A stretch of 64,000 nucleotides of DNA from Mactromeris polynyma (GCA_032209605.1 JASFXZ010000008.1:3224001-3288000); one strand, 5' to 3'; shown: positions 44,550 through 58,150, counted from the first letter of the stretch. Numbers and translations are program-made. Notes: generated from the letters alone by a model not told the origin.

Positions 44550-47037
44550 GCCTTCATACAAATATATTCTAAAATATTGTTCTTAAAAGTTACCTGGAAT
44601 GCAGAACATGAGTCCAACACAGGTTTTCCTATGCTTATGCTAACTTGGGATGTAAGTCCAGATAGAAAATACTGGTATTGGACACTTGTATTTGTTGTTT
44701 TGGGAATCATTTAAGAAAAGTGACAATTCAGTGTTGTAGGAAGGCAATTACCACCGATTTTCTTATATATATGACTAACAATATTTTGTCAACAAAATAA
44801 GACTATGTATCTTTAAGGGTAGAAATGATGTTTGTATGAGAATATTAGTTTCTAGAATTTCTACTTTCTTTCATTATAAATATCATATGAGTGCTTGCAT
44901 GACAAAATATGTATTAGTGACATTGGTTGTGACATCGGCTGTATCCATATGAAAGTTTTGACTTCACAAACAACGCTTTCTCGGAAGTGTTTAGGTGGCT
45001 TAATGTTCATTTGTAGAACCAAATGAACATGAAAACTTTTTTTTAAGTGTAATGTAGTTTGTTTGTTTTTATACCCTACTCGAAGGGCATATGGATTTAC
45101 TATTTTACATTTGGAAAACAGAACTTTAATGTACAGTTGAGTAAAGAGTTTCTGCGGTGATGTCAGCATTGTGTAGTTTACGTTTCTATTTGATAATATT
45201 GACATTGCTATAAAAAAGTGAATACCTGATTTTAATATTTTTGGTATTAAATGAAAATAAAAAAATTCATTTGTTAGAAAATGTAAAATGGTATGTTTGG
45301 TCACTATAAATACAGATTGTGTCGTGGAAGAGCTCATACATTATGTTTGTCTGTTGAGTTGCATCATGCCTAGCATTTGTAGAGTAATAGTAGATTTTTA
45401 ACAATTTGAAAATTGTGTATTTTTATTTGAATAAGATTCTGAATGTGTCAGACATTATTTACTTGTGTTTGTGTACCACTTGAAATATTTCATTATGTAA
45501 GCTGTGTGTTTGTGAAGGTTTCAGAGATTATCCCAGGACAAAGTGACGGTCGTGTTAACATGAAATAACCTAACTTTCATAGCTTCTCCTGACTCCTGTC
45601 TTAGTTCTCCACTTTGTGATTTCATGAAATGTTTTTAAGAAATTCAAAGACCTTTTTTTATCATGCAGAATTTTTGACATTTATATCAAAGTGTATTATG
45701 GAGACTTTTTACAGAAAAACAACTGATTAGATGATTGATAAATGTAATAAATTTTGTAACTGATCTACATAACGTCATATTAAGCATGTTACCATTGTGT
45801 CAGTGTTTGAAGTTGATTATTAAACTCGACCAATTATTGACGTGTCTGAAGTAAATGTATTTAAGTATGCTGTACGTCATATAAAGCTGCTTCATTTGTT
45901 AGCGTGAAAATTGAACGCAACAGTATTAATTTGAAAAAACGTTCACTAGTCTGATTTCGTAGGTGTGAGCATTTATTGTTGGACGTATTTTAATGTACTT
46001 TACAGCTGTCATTAATTTAAATAATTGTGTATTATATTTTCTCATTGTTCAGCGAAAATAGAAGCCCTGTGTTTTTAATCGGTAGGTATTGACACGATCT
46101 TCATGCATAGAATTATTTTATTATCCATAGTTTGAGGGTGTGGCTTGATAGTAAGTCCTGTTGGGGTTACTGTGGGAGCAAGAGTGGCCCTTTCAGAGCG
46201 GGCCTTTCTCAGGCATGGTCTACTCTTCAACATCAGTATCATTTTTTTGTGAGAAGATTTTTTATAATGATAACCTCTGTAAAGCAACAACCTCTCACAG
46301 TGCGTTACTCTGAGGAGGTTATACTGTAACATTATAATGTGATGATGCAGGGTATTCATAGCATACAGAAAAATAAATATAGTTGGGATTGAAAGGATTG
46401 CCATGTCTTGCTTCAGAAAATGCTACACACATCTCAGACTTATGCCCCCTTTTTATAATTTGTGTTTCTCTTGCATTTAATTCACATTTGAAATCTTAAA
46501 ACAGTTAGAAGTACCTTAGTACCTGTGTCTTTAATTATCTACCTTGTTAGTTTGCAAGTGTGAGTTTGATAACGGGACATATCTCTTGTCGATTAAATGT
46601 AGAAGTTTTGTTTCATTTAATCTGTTTCCTTATTATATTCCAAAATGTGGATAAGATTTGTGCAAATAAAGTCGTGATGAATACTACATCTAGATATTTG
46701 TTGTTTTTTGTATGTTTTTTGTTCTGTAGCATGCAATTTTATTTGAAGCTTTGAAGATGTTTGGGGTCCAGGGCTGTCTGTGGTTTCACCGGTTATATCA
46801 CCTGTTACTTTCAGCAGATTGTTTGCTACAAAATGCATTCAAAAACAGCAGCTTACTTTGAACAGTAACTTAGTCGTCTGCCTCCGTTAGTATGGAGAAC
46901 TTTGGTGTGGAACAATTACTGTTGGTAGACTGGTGGGAAATATTACAATGATCATCCATGGACACTAGAAAGATGTTCATTATTTGTAGATGTGTTGAAG
47001 ACTGGCGAATATAGTGCTCTAATCATACTGAAAGCCT
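44550..47037. other. No conserved gene seen
   Basis: AT-rich sequence. A 158-codon minus-strand frame at 45337-44861 is unfamiliar and rich in residues encoded by AT-rich codons (Lys, Ile, Phe, Ser), so I treat it as chance. No tRNA, SINE or long tandem array is present. Confidence 0.5.
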
Positions 47038-47967
47038 GGTAGACATTGGGTGGTCCTCACTTACTGATGGTAGACATTGTGTGGTCCTCACTTACTGGTG
47101 GTAGACATTGGGTGGTCCTCACTTACTGGTGGTAGACATTGGGTGGTCCTCACTTGCTGATGGTAGACATTGGGTGGTCCTCACTTACTGATGGTAGACA
47201 TTGTGTGGTCCTCACTTACTGATGGTAGACATTGGGTGGTCCTCACTTACTGATGGTAGACATTGGGTGGTCCTCACTTGCTGATGGTAGACATTGGGTG
47301 GTCCTCCCTTACTGATGGTAGACATTGGGTGGTCCTCACTTACTGATGGTAGACATTGGGTGGTCCTCACTTACTGATGGTAGACATTGGGTGGTCCTCA
47401 CTTACTGATGGTAGACATTGGGTGGTCCTCACTTACTGATGGTAGACATTGGGTGGTCCTCACTTACTGATGGTAGACATTGGGTGGTCCTCACTTACTG
47501 ATGGTAGACATTGGGTGGTCCTCACTTACTGGTGGTAGACATTGGGTGGTCCTCACTTACTGATGGTAGACATTGGGTGGTCCTCACTTACTGATGGTTG
47601 ACATTGGGTGGTCCTCACTTACTGGTGGTAGACATTGGGTGGTCCTCACTTGCTGATGGTAGACATTGGGTGGTCCTCACTTACTGATGGTAGACATTGG
47701 GTGGTCCTCACTTGCTGATGGTAGACATTGGGTGGTCCTCACTTACTGATGGTAGACATTGGGTGGTCCTCACTTACTGATGGTAGACATTGGGTGGTCC
47801 TCACTTACTGATGGTAGACATTAGGTGGTCCTCACTTACTGATGGTAGACATTAGGTGGTCCTCACTTACTGATGGTAGACATTAGGTGGTCCTCACTTA
47901 CTGATGGTAGACATTGGGTGGTCCTCACTTACTGATGGTAGACATTGGGTGGTCCTCACTGATGGTA
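47038..47967. repeat. Minisatellite with 31-bp unit (about 30 copies)
   Basis: Unit GGTAGACATTGGGTGGTCCT + CACTTACTGAT with a strict 31-bp period. Variation is mostly GGG/GTG/AGG in one triplet, TTACT/TTGCT, and GATGG/GGTGG. Three adjacent units near 47820-47890 share ATTAGG, a sign of local unit duplication. It lies between MAN1 and PIM. Confidence 0.94.
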
Positions 47968-49556
47968 ATTAAGCCCAGTTTAGATGCATTCACATTAACT
48001 TGTGTAAATGTTAAGCTAACGTATGTGGTGATTTTGTTCAGAAATCCACTTCTGAATTATCTCGCACTCGGGACTGAAATATTTTATTTCCAATTAAAGC
48101 AGAAACTTCGTTATTTAAACTGGAACTACTTACATGCACACGGGAGTTCTGTGAGACTGATGATGTAATACAGAACTGGTCATCGTGTGCTACATTTCTT
48201 CTCTCAGTCACTGGAAGGACATTTTCAAAGTAAAAAGAGGATTTACGAATCTCTTCAACGAATTGAAGATGCTCATTGATAACGATAGCCGAAATATTAC
48301 AGCAGACGGACAGCAGATATCTAAGAATGTCGTCTGGAGTTCCTGGAATATCATACACATTAACATTTCAAAGTTTTCGTTAGACTTACCTGCATAATTT
48401 ACTGATATATGTGAGTTGTATTGCAAAATTAAATTCAGTAATTCTTGGGAAATGAACAGTATAATTATACATCTTACCGGTATTAGGATACTGTTTAATC
48501 ACAGCTGACGTACTGTGCAAATATAATCTATGTCATTGAAGATAACTTCAACCATATATTTCTGCCGATCATAGATCTGATCTGTAATCTACGTTCATAC
48601 AATAATTAAGTCCAGTGTTAAAACAATTGCATATCCTTCATTATGTACATGGTGTAAATGAACAGTCAGTTCTGTATTAACGTGGGATTTGTTAATGTGT
48701 TCTCCCCGGAACGGAAAATACCGGACAATATTCCTTTAATATACAAATCATTTAAAAAAGAACATTCAAACTGTATATGAAATCATGTAATCGTACCTTA
48801 AATTAACATATTTCATTATGCGTCTCGTCAGTGATAAAAGTTATGTTCTGTTCTGTTCTATAGGCCTACTGTCAGATTGTGTCATACAGACATGTATGAT
48901 TTATTTTATGCATTAATGTATAATTTGAATGTTTCTCTTTTTATTTCTTTCACTTAAATAAACGATTCATTGCGCTGATTTGATTGATATTTTACAAGGA
49001 AAGAATGTTAGCTATACAGTGAATATCCAAAGTCGGACAATACGTGGAAAATTAACGTGGTCAATATTAAATCAAATTCAGTTTAAATCAAAGTGAAAAC
49101 TTTGCAAAATTGACAAAAAATATTTGATTGTTTCAATTGATTTGATAAAGATACCCCATTAACTGTTTTTTACACTTCTGAGGGGAACTCAAGTATAGTG
49201 ACAAGATCCATTAAGGAGGATTACGTGTTTGGTTAGCGTTGATTACACGACCGTTTGTGTCAATTGTCGAGCGATCAGTGTACACTCCGTATCGCCAGCT
49301 TTACAAAGGACTGCTTACAGTAACTGTCAAAATTTGAGTGAATTGAGTTAATGGTTAGATGTGCGGTAATCATCCCGAGTGTTCGTATAAATCCCGAGAC
49401 TTCCGTGGACTATCCCTACACACAAACCTCACTCTGCTGACTTTACACTCAGAGAAAATAACTGAAATAATTCAGAGCTATCCTGATCATACGTGCTATA
49501 TTTGAAGCAACCTCAAGATATTTATTTTAGTGAAGTTTGTAAAGACATTTGCAGAT
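47968..49556. other. No conserved gene seen
   Basis: AT-rich intergenic DNA. ORFs of up to 106 codons overlap on both strands at 48038-48426 without recognisable wording. The last part may be the upstream region of an alternative PIM first exon (49557-49587). Confidence 0.45.
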
Positions 49557-49587
49557 ATGGAATTAGATATGCGAATCCCGATACACA
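49557..49587 (+). CDS. Candidate alternative first coding exon of PIM
   Basis: ATG at 49557 opens MELDMRIPIH and the exon ends CACA before a consensus donor GTAAGT (49588-49593). It ends in phase 1 with a final A, exactly like the PIM first exon ending at 51576, so it could join the PIM exon at 51730 without changing the downstream reading frame. It lies about 2.1 kb upstream of PIM exon 2. The evidence is splice signal, phase and position only. Confidence 0.35.
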
Positions 49588-51521
49588 GTAAGTCGATGTT
49601 ACTTTGCGTTTTCTATGCTTTGCCGTTCATTCTGGTCGCTATAGTCAGTTACTTAAAAAATACGTTAACAATCACCTTGTAAGAATATTTTTGTTTGTTT
49701 TATTTATTATTCAGTAGAATTATCAATATAATATTTTTCTTTTGTTAGCGTACAATTGGTTTGACTTTTGGTGTGGACAACTCTTCTGTATTTATGCGAA
49801 CTTAAAACTTGGGTTGTTTCCCTTGGACCAAACCCTTTTGACAATATGTATTTTTCTGCCTCCATTATAATTTTCCTTGACTAGGTTAAAGTCTTCTGGA
49901 TTTATTTTAGAAACGCATTTGACCCACCATCCGGTTATTTATGCATGTTAAAAATATCTAATGGCTTATGGTGTGTTCGTGCACGGACCTATGGTACGTG
50001 TAAATGAATGAATGAATTATGAGTGCGAACATGGATCTTATCATTTCCTCTTTGAAGATATATTCATACCATGCCATACTTTTTTGTGTAGATCTAAATA
50101 TCTTTCCCGATTAAATTTCAATAAAATGCATGAAGTATTTTTCATGAGATAACTTGTGAGTAATTAGATAAATAATAGATAATTGAGTTGTTCCCCTTGT
50201 CTCAGTAACGCATGAGAATACGGAAGTTGCTCATTATCTGCCGATGGCTATTTGCAATAAGAGATAATTGATGTTGTGCTAATTATACAATGGATCACTT
50301 TAAACGTCGACCTTTGTGTCTACCAGTTATAAACCTGTCAACGAAACTAGGCCAATATTTGACTTATTCGCGTCTTATCCGCCATATCATCTTCCATGTA
50401 ATATTTGAATATTACCCTACGCATAACATCGGTAACTAGGGCAAAGTAAATTCTTATTTACACAATGAAATAGGTCTTGATCAGAATTAAAATCTGACGA
50501 TTTAAAATTTATAAGCTGGGAAAATCCGAACCGTGAGAAATTTCATACAATAGATTGCTCTATTCTTTATCAATCAATGTCAATAGAAGAGTGCGAAAAA
50601 TATATAACGACGCAAAAAAACATTCTGTTGTCAGTGTATAGATTCTATAAAGTATGAGACTAAGTCTAGTTGGCTAAAGTTCTAATCAGTAATTTCAATT
50701 GAAGTTATAAGATTGGCTAAGTTAATTGTATTGCGGTCTTTTTATTTTTTGAAACGTAGGCTAAGGGCATAGGTAGAAACTATAAACAACTGGATATATA
50801 TATTGTCTTGATAGAAACAAATATTTATAAAAATATATCCCGAAAATGTTTCGCTTAATAGTTTGACCGTAGATCCATACCTATCGTACATCAAAGCAAT
50901 TTCTCGTTCATACCTACGAAGTTTTGTTCTTTTGTCAATCCACGCCTCAATAATATTGCTTGGATTTACCAAGTGACCTTAATTCTGAGTCGAATCGAAA
51001 CCATGTTAGCTCAAACTTTTGGGTGGGAATTTCATGAATCATGACTTCGTTGCGAAGGCAAACGCGGGAACGACGGTGATTGGTTGAATTCACTCATGGA
51101 ATGCGACGAATGTAAACTCGCAAAAGCCACACGAGGTAAACTGGCAGTGTTCCAATATTTGCCGCATTACTACTACTAGACACTTGCTATTAAAAAAATA
51201 GTTCCATGTCTGGATAGATATAACTTTATGATTCGCTATTATTTCACAATTTCATCTTATATCTGCATTGTTACTTTAATATCGAAACGAAAAAATAAAA
51301 CTTTAGAAAACCTTTGTTTTATTAAGTATTTTGGAGGTGCGCCAAGTCGCGCATTAATTGCTCCAGATAAAGGCTACACACATTTGGGTTCAACGATCAT
51401 AGTACACGCTCAATGTTTTGAATATCTCATAACTAAATTGGTAGTCGATCGACGAGGACGTATTTGTGAATTTACTGTGCTCTGCGATAACTGTACGATT
51501 AAAGTACAGTTGGCAGTAAAA
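49588..51521. other. Region upstream of PIM
   Basis: No conserved gene. A minus-strand frame at 50972-50742 reads NIIEAWIDKRTKLRRYERE and contains a donor-like GATAG before GTATGG near 50885; it is unfamiliar. The PIM promoter for the 51522 start should lie in the last few hundred bases, which are somewhat less AT-rich (GCGAAGGCAAACGCGGGAACG near 51050-51080). Confidence 0.4.
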
Positions 51522-53177
51522 ATGTTGGGAAGAAAATTGGGATTATTTAACTCTAACTTCAATCAAGAAAAACAAAGTAAGTTTCGGATAGATTAATATC
51601 GGATTTTCGCTAAAATCGCGTTTAAAGTAATTTCAGTATGTAAAAATTGCGCTTTACCTTGTTAATACTGAAGTGTTGAGTTAACGTTGATAGTTGGAAC
51701 ATATGTTTAAGTTTCTTTTATTATTTCAGACAAAGCAGATCCAGGAGATTATTTCAAGAGAAATTATACTGTTGGTCCACTCTTAGGAAGTGGTGGATTT
51801 GGTCAAGTTTACAGCGGAATCCGCAGAAAAGATAATTTACCAGTAGCCATCAAGAAAGTTTACAAGAACAAAGTTACAGAATGGGGACAGGTAATTATGA
51901 GCTTGCTCTACTCAATAAGTATAATAAATAACACATCTTTTCAATTTGTGTTTCGTTCATTTTGATTATTATTTTAGCTGAAATTAATTTAGAATAAAAT
52001 CAATGTTTTTGTTTTATATTTGATGTTACCACGTGTTCACAAATATATTTTCGCTATTTCAGTTGAATGGATGCAATGTACCAATGGAGATCTGTCTTCT
52101 GAAGAAAGTTTCACACTTAAATGGAATTATAAAAATGTTAGACTGGTTAGATGCTGGAATGTCTTATATAATTGTGATGGAAAGGCCAGAATATGTGAAA
52201 GATCTTTTTGACTACATCACTGAAAAGGGTGCTTTGGATGAAAACACTGCCAAAAATTTCTTCAGACAAATTTTGGAAGCAGTGACCAATATTCATAAAG
52301 CTGGAGTTGTACATAGAGACATAAAAGATGAAAATATTCTTGTGGACTTGAAAACCGGTGAATTGAAACTCATTGACTTTGGATCCGGTGCCTGTTTGAA
52401 GGACACAGTCTACCTCACATTTGATGGTTAGCATCATTTTGGATTTTTACTTGCTTAAATTTATTGTTAATCAGTGTTTATTAATTCTAATGTTTTCATA
52501 AGTAAAAGTTTTGTGAAGTAATTTGAAAAATTCTGATATGATAGAATATTTTTTCTGTTTAAATCATGTTCTAGTAGCAGTAGAGCTTGGTATTTAACTG
52601 TCTTATTTTGCTATTTTCAGGAACTCGAGTCTACAGTCCGCCAGAGTGGATTCAGTACCATCGCTATCATGGAAGATCTGCCACTGTTTGGTCGTTGGGC
52701 ATCTTGTTGTATGATATGGTTTGTGGGGACATTCCTTTTGAACGTGATGAACAGATTGTTAAAGCTGAAATTGATTTCAATACCTGCAAACACAAAGTTT
52801 CATATGGTAAGTTGAATTGTGGTTGTATCTTAAGTAACTTTAAACTTGTACAGTATGAAAGAAAAATTTACAGTAAAATGAGAATTTTGTATAATTTATT
52901 ATATACTACTACATTTGTTACAGATTCAGTTCTAGAATAATTATTTATAATTTTTCATATTTTTCTTGCAGAAGTCCAAGACCTCATCAGAAAATGTCTA
53001 TCCATTCGTCCATCAGACCGTCCAACAGTTGAAGAAATTTTTGAACATGCTTGGATGAGAGACACTATTTACTTGCAATCCACTAGTCAAAAGGACAAAA
53101 TTATTAGGAATAATAGTGAAACTGGTTCTATTGATGGACAATCCATGAGCAGTCAAGAATCTGTGGCGATTGAATGA
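51522..53177 (+). CDS. PIM: PIM-family serine/threonine protein kinase
   Basis: Cytoplasmic and nuclear survival and proliferation kinase, constitutively active once made. Coding exons: 51522-51576, 51730-51890, 52063-52426, 52621-52806, 52972-53177. GT-AG flanks and phases agree; 323 residues, close to the roughly 310-330 of vertebrate PIMs. Glycine loop [12 protein letters not shown] (37-48), VAIKK with Lys60, alpha-C Glu81, hinge ERPEY with the family-specific proline (Pro114), catalytic loop HRDIKDEN (156-163), DFG (177-179) and activation segment [20 protein letters not shown], all as in vertebrate PIM1-3. RPSDRP near the end of the C-lobe is also typical. All catalytic residues are present. 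The tail ends in a Ser-rich stretch without known domains. Invertebrates do not map one-to-one onto PIM1, 2 or 3, so no number is given. The start at 51522 gives the expected length; an upstream in-frame extension is unlikely. Confidence 0.96.
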
Positions 53178-54470
53178 TGATAACTTATGGTATAGAAATG
53201 AACAAAAATTCCAAAGTTAACAAATTGTGCAATCCAGCGTATTCACTGCCAATATCTCAGGAATATATATAAATGCATTTACTGTTCAGTCTAACTTGCT
53301 TAGACCTCATCAGAATGAATGGATTTATGTGGAAGTCTTTTCTGCCAAGCAGAGACTTCAAATGGAAATTATTTATTGTCTGCTTAGCAGATTACTTGTA
53401 CAGAATGTGTGAAAAAATCCCATCGTTAACATTATGGAGTATGTGGTATGAATGTGCACTATTTATTTGCGTATCTGACGATCATATTGGTCAAAGTCAT
53501 AAATGGATTATTTTATCATTTTACCCATGTGTGTTTGTGTGTAATAGCTGAATTATTTCAGACTGTTTTATTTGTTACGAGTATAACAGTCCGAAACTAC
53601 TGCCATTTCAATGCAATGTATGATAGTAAATCATTGTCAGTTGTACCATTGTATATGCTTTATTAAGATTTTTATGAGAAAGTTAGTCATTCCAAAGAAA
53701 TAACTTCACATTGTCAATTTCAATTAGGTGCTGTTCGAAATGACATATTTCCAAGCCGTTATACCTGCCAAATTTTTATTGTATGCATTTATCTGAAATT
53801 TGCTCATATCATCTTCCGCGAGTCTAACTTAGCCATTTTATGTCATAAAATCTTGGATTTTTAATCAATTTTAGTATTTTTCGTGCAGTCTTACATACAT
53901 CGAACGATGGCAATTCTTCCTTGGAAGTATTTGTTAAAAGTGATTTACTAAACTCAGATCACAATTCAACTAGCATCTGCAAATGTTTAGCATTGTGTTG
54001 TTAAATTGTTGTACGATGTGCTTATAGTAATTATCACCCACTCTCTCATCACAGTGTAACTTTCATGATATTATCTGTTTCCAATGTACATATAACCTTT
54101 ATTTATTTTATTTATTCATTTCAACATGCAAATCTGAATGATGATGCTTTTAGTGGATTCTATATCAACATTCATTAAAATCCAATTAAAAGTTCTCTTT
54201 ATGTTCAGTGAAATTAAGTGTCTGCATGCAAAGGCATTCTTTTATTTTTTACAAAATCTGTATTATTATATTACATTTTAAACAGTATCACTGCGTTCAG
54301 ATTTGCATACTGAAATAAAAATGGTTGACATGCTGAGCTGTAAAAAGGCTTTGCTCTTATTTATTTGAAATGTTGAAATTTGCCTTGAATGAATTGTATA
54401 TAAAATATTTTTATATGGAAAACAGAAAAAATGATGATTAAATAATAACATGAAAAAATCATTTAATAAA
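53178..54470 (+). other. PIM 3' UTR with AU-rich motifs and poly(A) signals
   Basis: Many ATTTA words occur after the PIM stop, for example near 53369, 53460 and the run TTTATTTATTTTATTTATTC near 54100-54120. Vertebrate PIM mRNAs are short-lived through AU-rich 3' UTRs, so the same may hold here. AATAAA occurs at 54314-54319 and 54465-54470, both plausible polyadenylation signals. Confidence 0.5.
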
Positions 54471-56509
54471 AATGTTAAAATATTATCTATGTGTTTGTTT
54501 TTACAAATTTTGTTATATCTGATAATTGCTGGTTATAACTAGCATGATGGAATTGAAAAGGGTTCTAGGACCCTAATCATATGGTGAAAGAGAGTACATG
54601 TACTGAAGAATTGCACATGTCACAAGAATCAACTACCAACTACATGGTTGATGAAACAAACAGCAGTTTACAGAGCAGAACTGAAAAGTTAATTAATATT
54701 TGACATCATTCATTGTATATATACCGTTTACTACATATAAATGATGTACGATCATAAATCTCAGACGTTTTAAACACAGCAAAATAACAACTGAATATAT
54801 TACAATATAAATTTTAATACAGTTTTACTGACAACCAGAGATCAAGAGTTTCTGTAGACAAACCACACAACATGAAACAATCGATTGGATTTTCACAGCA
54901 TGAAAACGTTGGAAATTCCTCCGTAAGTATAAAAAAGAAGACGATCTTTCTTGGAAATATTACAATGAAAATAAATCCTCAGACTTGCTGGTAAAAAAGT
55001 AAAACCATATAATATTAAGATTTGTCTGTCTCATCTGAACGGAACATTTTTGAATGGGCTTCATCCAGTATTGATACTGCGGCTAAACAATGGAAGAACC
55101 ATTGCCAGGGTATATCTGAATGAAACTATCTTGTGTTATCATATTACTAACAGACAAGCCGTGTAAAAAACCTGATTGCAACAAAGTTTAATACTATAAT
55201 TCATACCTCCTTTCGACAAATACGGAGGAACACAACACATAATGCGTATTTATGTTTTATCTATGAAGAGTATTTTTCATGTTTGTTTATGTTGACAACA
55301 GAGCAAAACATGAGCATAATAAAACTTTTACTAAAACAAGTTAGTTTTATCAAGCCATTCTACATTTGATCTCACAGATTGCATCTATTATATACAAATA
55401 TAGTTTGGTTTACAATTATTTACTAAACACAACGAATATATAACTGAAATTTGCGAATGAATGAAAACCGGGCAGCTCTGTTTTCCATTCGTTACGTTCA
55501 GTTTTATGACACACATGTATTTTAGCGACATCATTGAGAGAAGCAGTATTGAATATACTTGTCAGAATGTAGTTCCAATTCTAACAGTTAAAAGATATGC
55601 TGTGATCAGACGCCATTCATGAATACGCTTGTTGGACAGACGCTGTCTGCAAAATCTATACTTCTCCTCTCATTGTTGATCAGAAACGATGCGAGTGTCA
55701 TAAATAATTATTCAATATCAGAAATGCCACACGCCAAACTGACCTTTCGTTATGCAACAATTGACCGTTTGACCCTATTATTGTTAATCTAATAAAGACA
55801 CGCCTGACTACTCTATTTACCTGTATACTGGAACTTACTACGCATTTAGATAAAATATAGCACGGGGTTAAGTTCAGTGCAGTTTTATAATGAGTAAATT
55901 ACAACACGAAAGTTTTTGTATACAAGCAAGTCTCGCCGAAAGACGATTTCTATAAAAAATATTTCTATTTTGTTTGGCCAGTGTTTGATTGGGCATCACC
56001 TGAGTGTTGTAAGTCTATAACTTGATATCCCGCAGGAATGTTTGTATTTCGCGCACCGATTTTATTTATATCTACTAAGTTTATTTTTCAATTTATGTAA
56101 CTCATCATACGCAAGAAGTAAGCGAGCGACTGTTACAGACATGCCCAATCTAATTCGTATATACCTTTAACGCTTCACCGTGTGTCATCCCTCAGTCTTT
56201 TCATTCAAAAACATTCCGCAAGCAGACGGCATTTGACCTACAACAAAATCCGCCAAATATCATATCACTATACTACTGCGTGATCGACGACATTGTATGT
56301 ATGTAGATACGTAACCAACCACCGTGTCAATGTCGCCTGGGGATAACTTAGCGTGTGAACTAAATAAACTTTATGAATGAAATACAAACGCTTGACAAAA
56401 TGTTAGCGAACTGGTTTAAAATTATCTATGTTCAGACTGGGAAGGGCATTTAATACTCACTACACTGTGGGGCGTTTATGAAAGAAAGATTCGTGTATAT
56501 TTTGTAATA
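54471..56509. other. No gene or repeat recognised
   Basis: Intergenic AT-rich DNA without long ORF, tRNA, tandem repeat or clear transposon. Confidence 0.5.
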
Positions 56510-56513
56510 AACT

Positions 56514-57235
56514 GCGGTGAATAAATATAGAAAAACATTAACAAGATTTAGAGCATCATCCCATAGATTACAAATTGAAGTTGGTCGTTGGACTAAACCC
56601 AACACAACACCAGTAAATGAAAGGAAATGTCACTTCTGCAATTGCTTAGAAGATGAATTTCATTTTTTATTCGAATGTAAAATTTATAATAGCCATAGAA
56701 ACAAGTATATCCCTTTTTATTATAGACAAAACCCAAACATACTAAAGTTTAGAGAATTGCTACAATCCAGTAATTAAAAGGTAGTAAAAACTTGTCAGTT
56801 TATTTATTTAAGAGCTGTGAATTGAGAGAACAATCCTTGTAAAACAAATTAAATGCACTTTTATCTCAAAGTATTGAAATCATTGTTTTTTGTTGTAGTT
56901 TTTTGTGTGTGTTTTTGGATGTTGTTTTTTTTTGTATTTTAGTCTGTATTACATTACCTCAGTCATGTACTAATGCTTGCTATACATTAAATGGTGTTAG
57001 ATGTACACTCTTTTCTCTCACCACTTATTCCTATATTCATGTTAACATGCATATGTACAATGTGTTGCATAATTATGTTCATATGTGTTTTCTATAAGAA
57101 TGATGTATACCAGTAATTAAAACGTGTATTATTTCATGATTTAACAAAATGTATGTAGTTAGTATACAATGTAACTTGTAATAATGAATCATGGGCATAA
57201 TGCCTTAATTTCGAAATAAAGTATTATAAGATATC
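56514..57235 (+). mobile_element. 3' fragment of a non-LTR retrotransposon (zf-RVT-like end)
   Basis: An 86-codon frame reads KYRKTLTRFRASSHRLQIE, then RKCHFCNCLEDEFHFLFEC and a short end before a stop at 56775-56777. The arrangement LTxFRxSSHxLxIExGRW, CxxC, EDExHxLxxC is the carboxy-terminal zinc-binding segment seen in many invertebrate LINEs. An AT-rich 3' UTR follows and ends near GGGCATAATGCC, TTCGAAATAAAGTATTATAAG, a LINE-like tail. The reverse transcriptase itself is missing, so this is a severely 5'-truncated copy. Confidence 0.75.
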
Positions 57236-57656
57236 GTCTAAACAAAAGCGCACTAACAATCTGTCGAAACAGAGAGGGAAATCTACTTCAATATCATGTT
57301 TTCATTTTCCGTATGCTATACATTCACAATTCAACAAAAAAATCACCAATATTTGAACGAGAAGAACAGAATAGATCTGCGTGTGTTCAAAATATCGACA
57401 TGTGCTATAAATTATATTAAATAACCACTATAGGGCAAGTTCGATTTAATTACTTGCGTCATCATAGCCACATCCATGATCGTAATTAGACCAAGCATAT
57501 TTGAAAACAAAATAAAAAAATTATTTGTGAAACTATTCGATATAGTTTTCTCATCTCAACAGATACTCGTCTGTCTCCCACAAGGTGTCGACGTCTGTCC
57601 TAGCAGAAATATCACTGTTTTAACAAGTACAATAAATATACCTTCTTATTTTTCAG

Positions 57657-58099
57657 GACACGACCCTTTCAGCAAACGATAGAATTAAAGACGCCTGATT
57701 TCATATGCTCTACGCATTATCTTCCAGCTGGGATTGCTAACCCGAGGTTACAGACGCCGGATTTCACATGCTCTACGCATTATCTTCCAGCTGGGATTGC
57801 TAACCCGAGGTTACAGACGCCGGATTTCAGATGCTCTACGTATTATCTTCCAGCTGGGATTGCTAACCCGAGGTTACAGACGCCGGATTTCACATGCTCT
57901 ATGTATTATCTCCCAGCCGGGATTGCTAACCCGAGGTTACAGACGCCGGATTTCACATGCTCTACGTATTATCTTCCAGCTGGGATTGCTACTCCGAGGT
58001 TACAGACGCCGGATTTCATATGCTCTACGTATTATCTTCCAGCTGGGATTGCTAATCCGAGGTTACAGACGACGAAATGAATTAAATATTAGGCCTAAG
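57657..58099 (+). other. Candidate exon containing a 63-bp repeat array
   Basis: Bounded by a strong acceptor (CTTCTTATTTTTCAG, ending 57656) and a strong donor (CCTAAG before GTAAGT at 58100). Starting one base in, the frame is open from the acceptor through all six repeats (repeat residues TPDFTCSTHYLPAGIANPRLQ) to a TGA at 58078. A second frame (RRRISHALRIIFQLGLLTRGY) is open from 57687 through the donor. Neither frame has a convincing start codon or a known homologue. It may be an exon of an unknown coding or non-coding transcript, or a chance pair of splice sites around a minisatellite. Confidence 0.35.
57691..58068. repeat. Tandem repeat with 63-bp unit (6 copies)
   Basis: Unit ACGCCGGATTTCACATGCTC + TACGCATTATCTTCCAGCTG + GGATTGCTAACCCGAGGTTA + CAG, starting at 57691, 57754, 57817, 57880, 57943 and 58006, with no indels. 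Substitutions between copies change amino acids about as often as not in both open frames, so there is no sign of selection for protein. Confidence 0.94.
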
Positions 58100-58150
58100 G
58101 TAAGTTTTGCTCATTTGTATACATGTAGACATTTTAACATCTTATCGTAG

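Noticed and set aside
44861..45337. 158-codon minus-strand ORF
   Set aside because: Composition follows AT-rich DNA, with no domain or splice context. It lies antisense to the probable MAN1 3' region.
48038..48426. Overlapping ORFs of 70-106 codons on both strands
   Set aside because: No recognisable motif on either strand and mutually exclusive frames; treated as chance.
51228..51521. Amino-terminal extension of PIM by about 98 codons
   Set aside because: The frame is open upstream, but the family length and a compact amino terminus fit the ATG at 51522.
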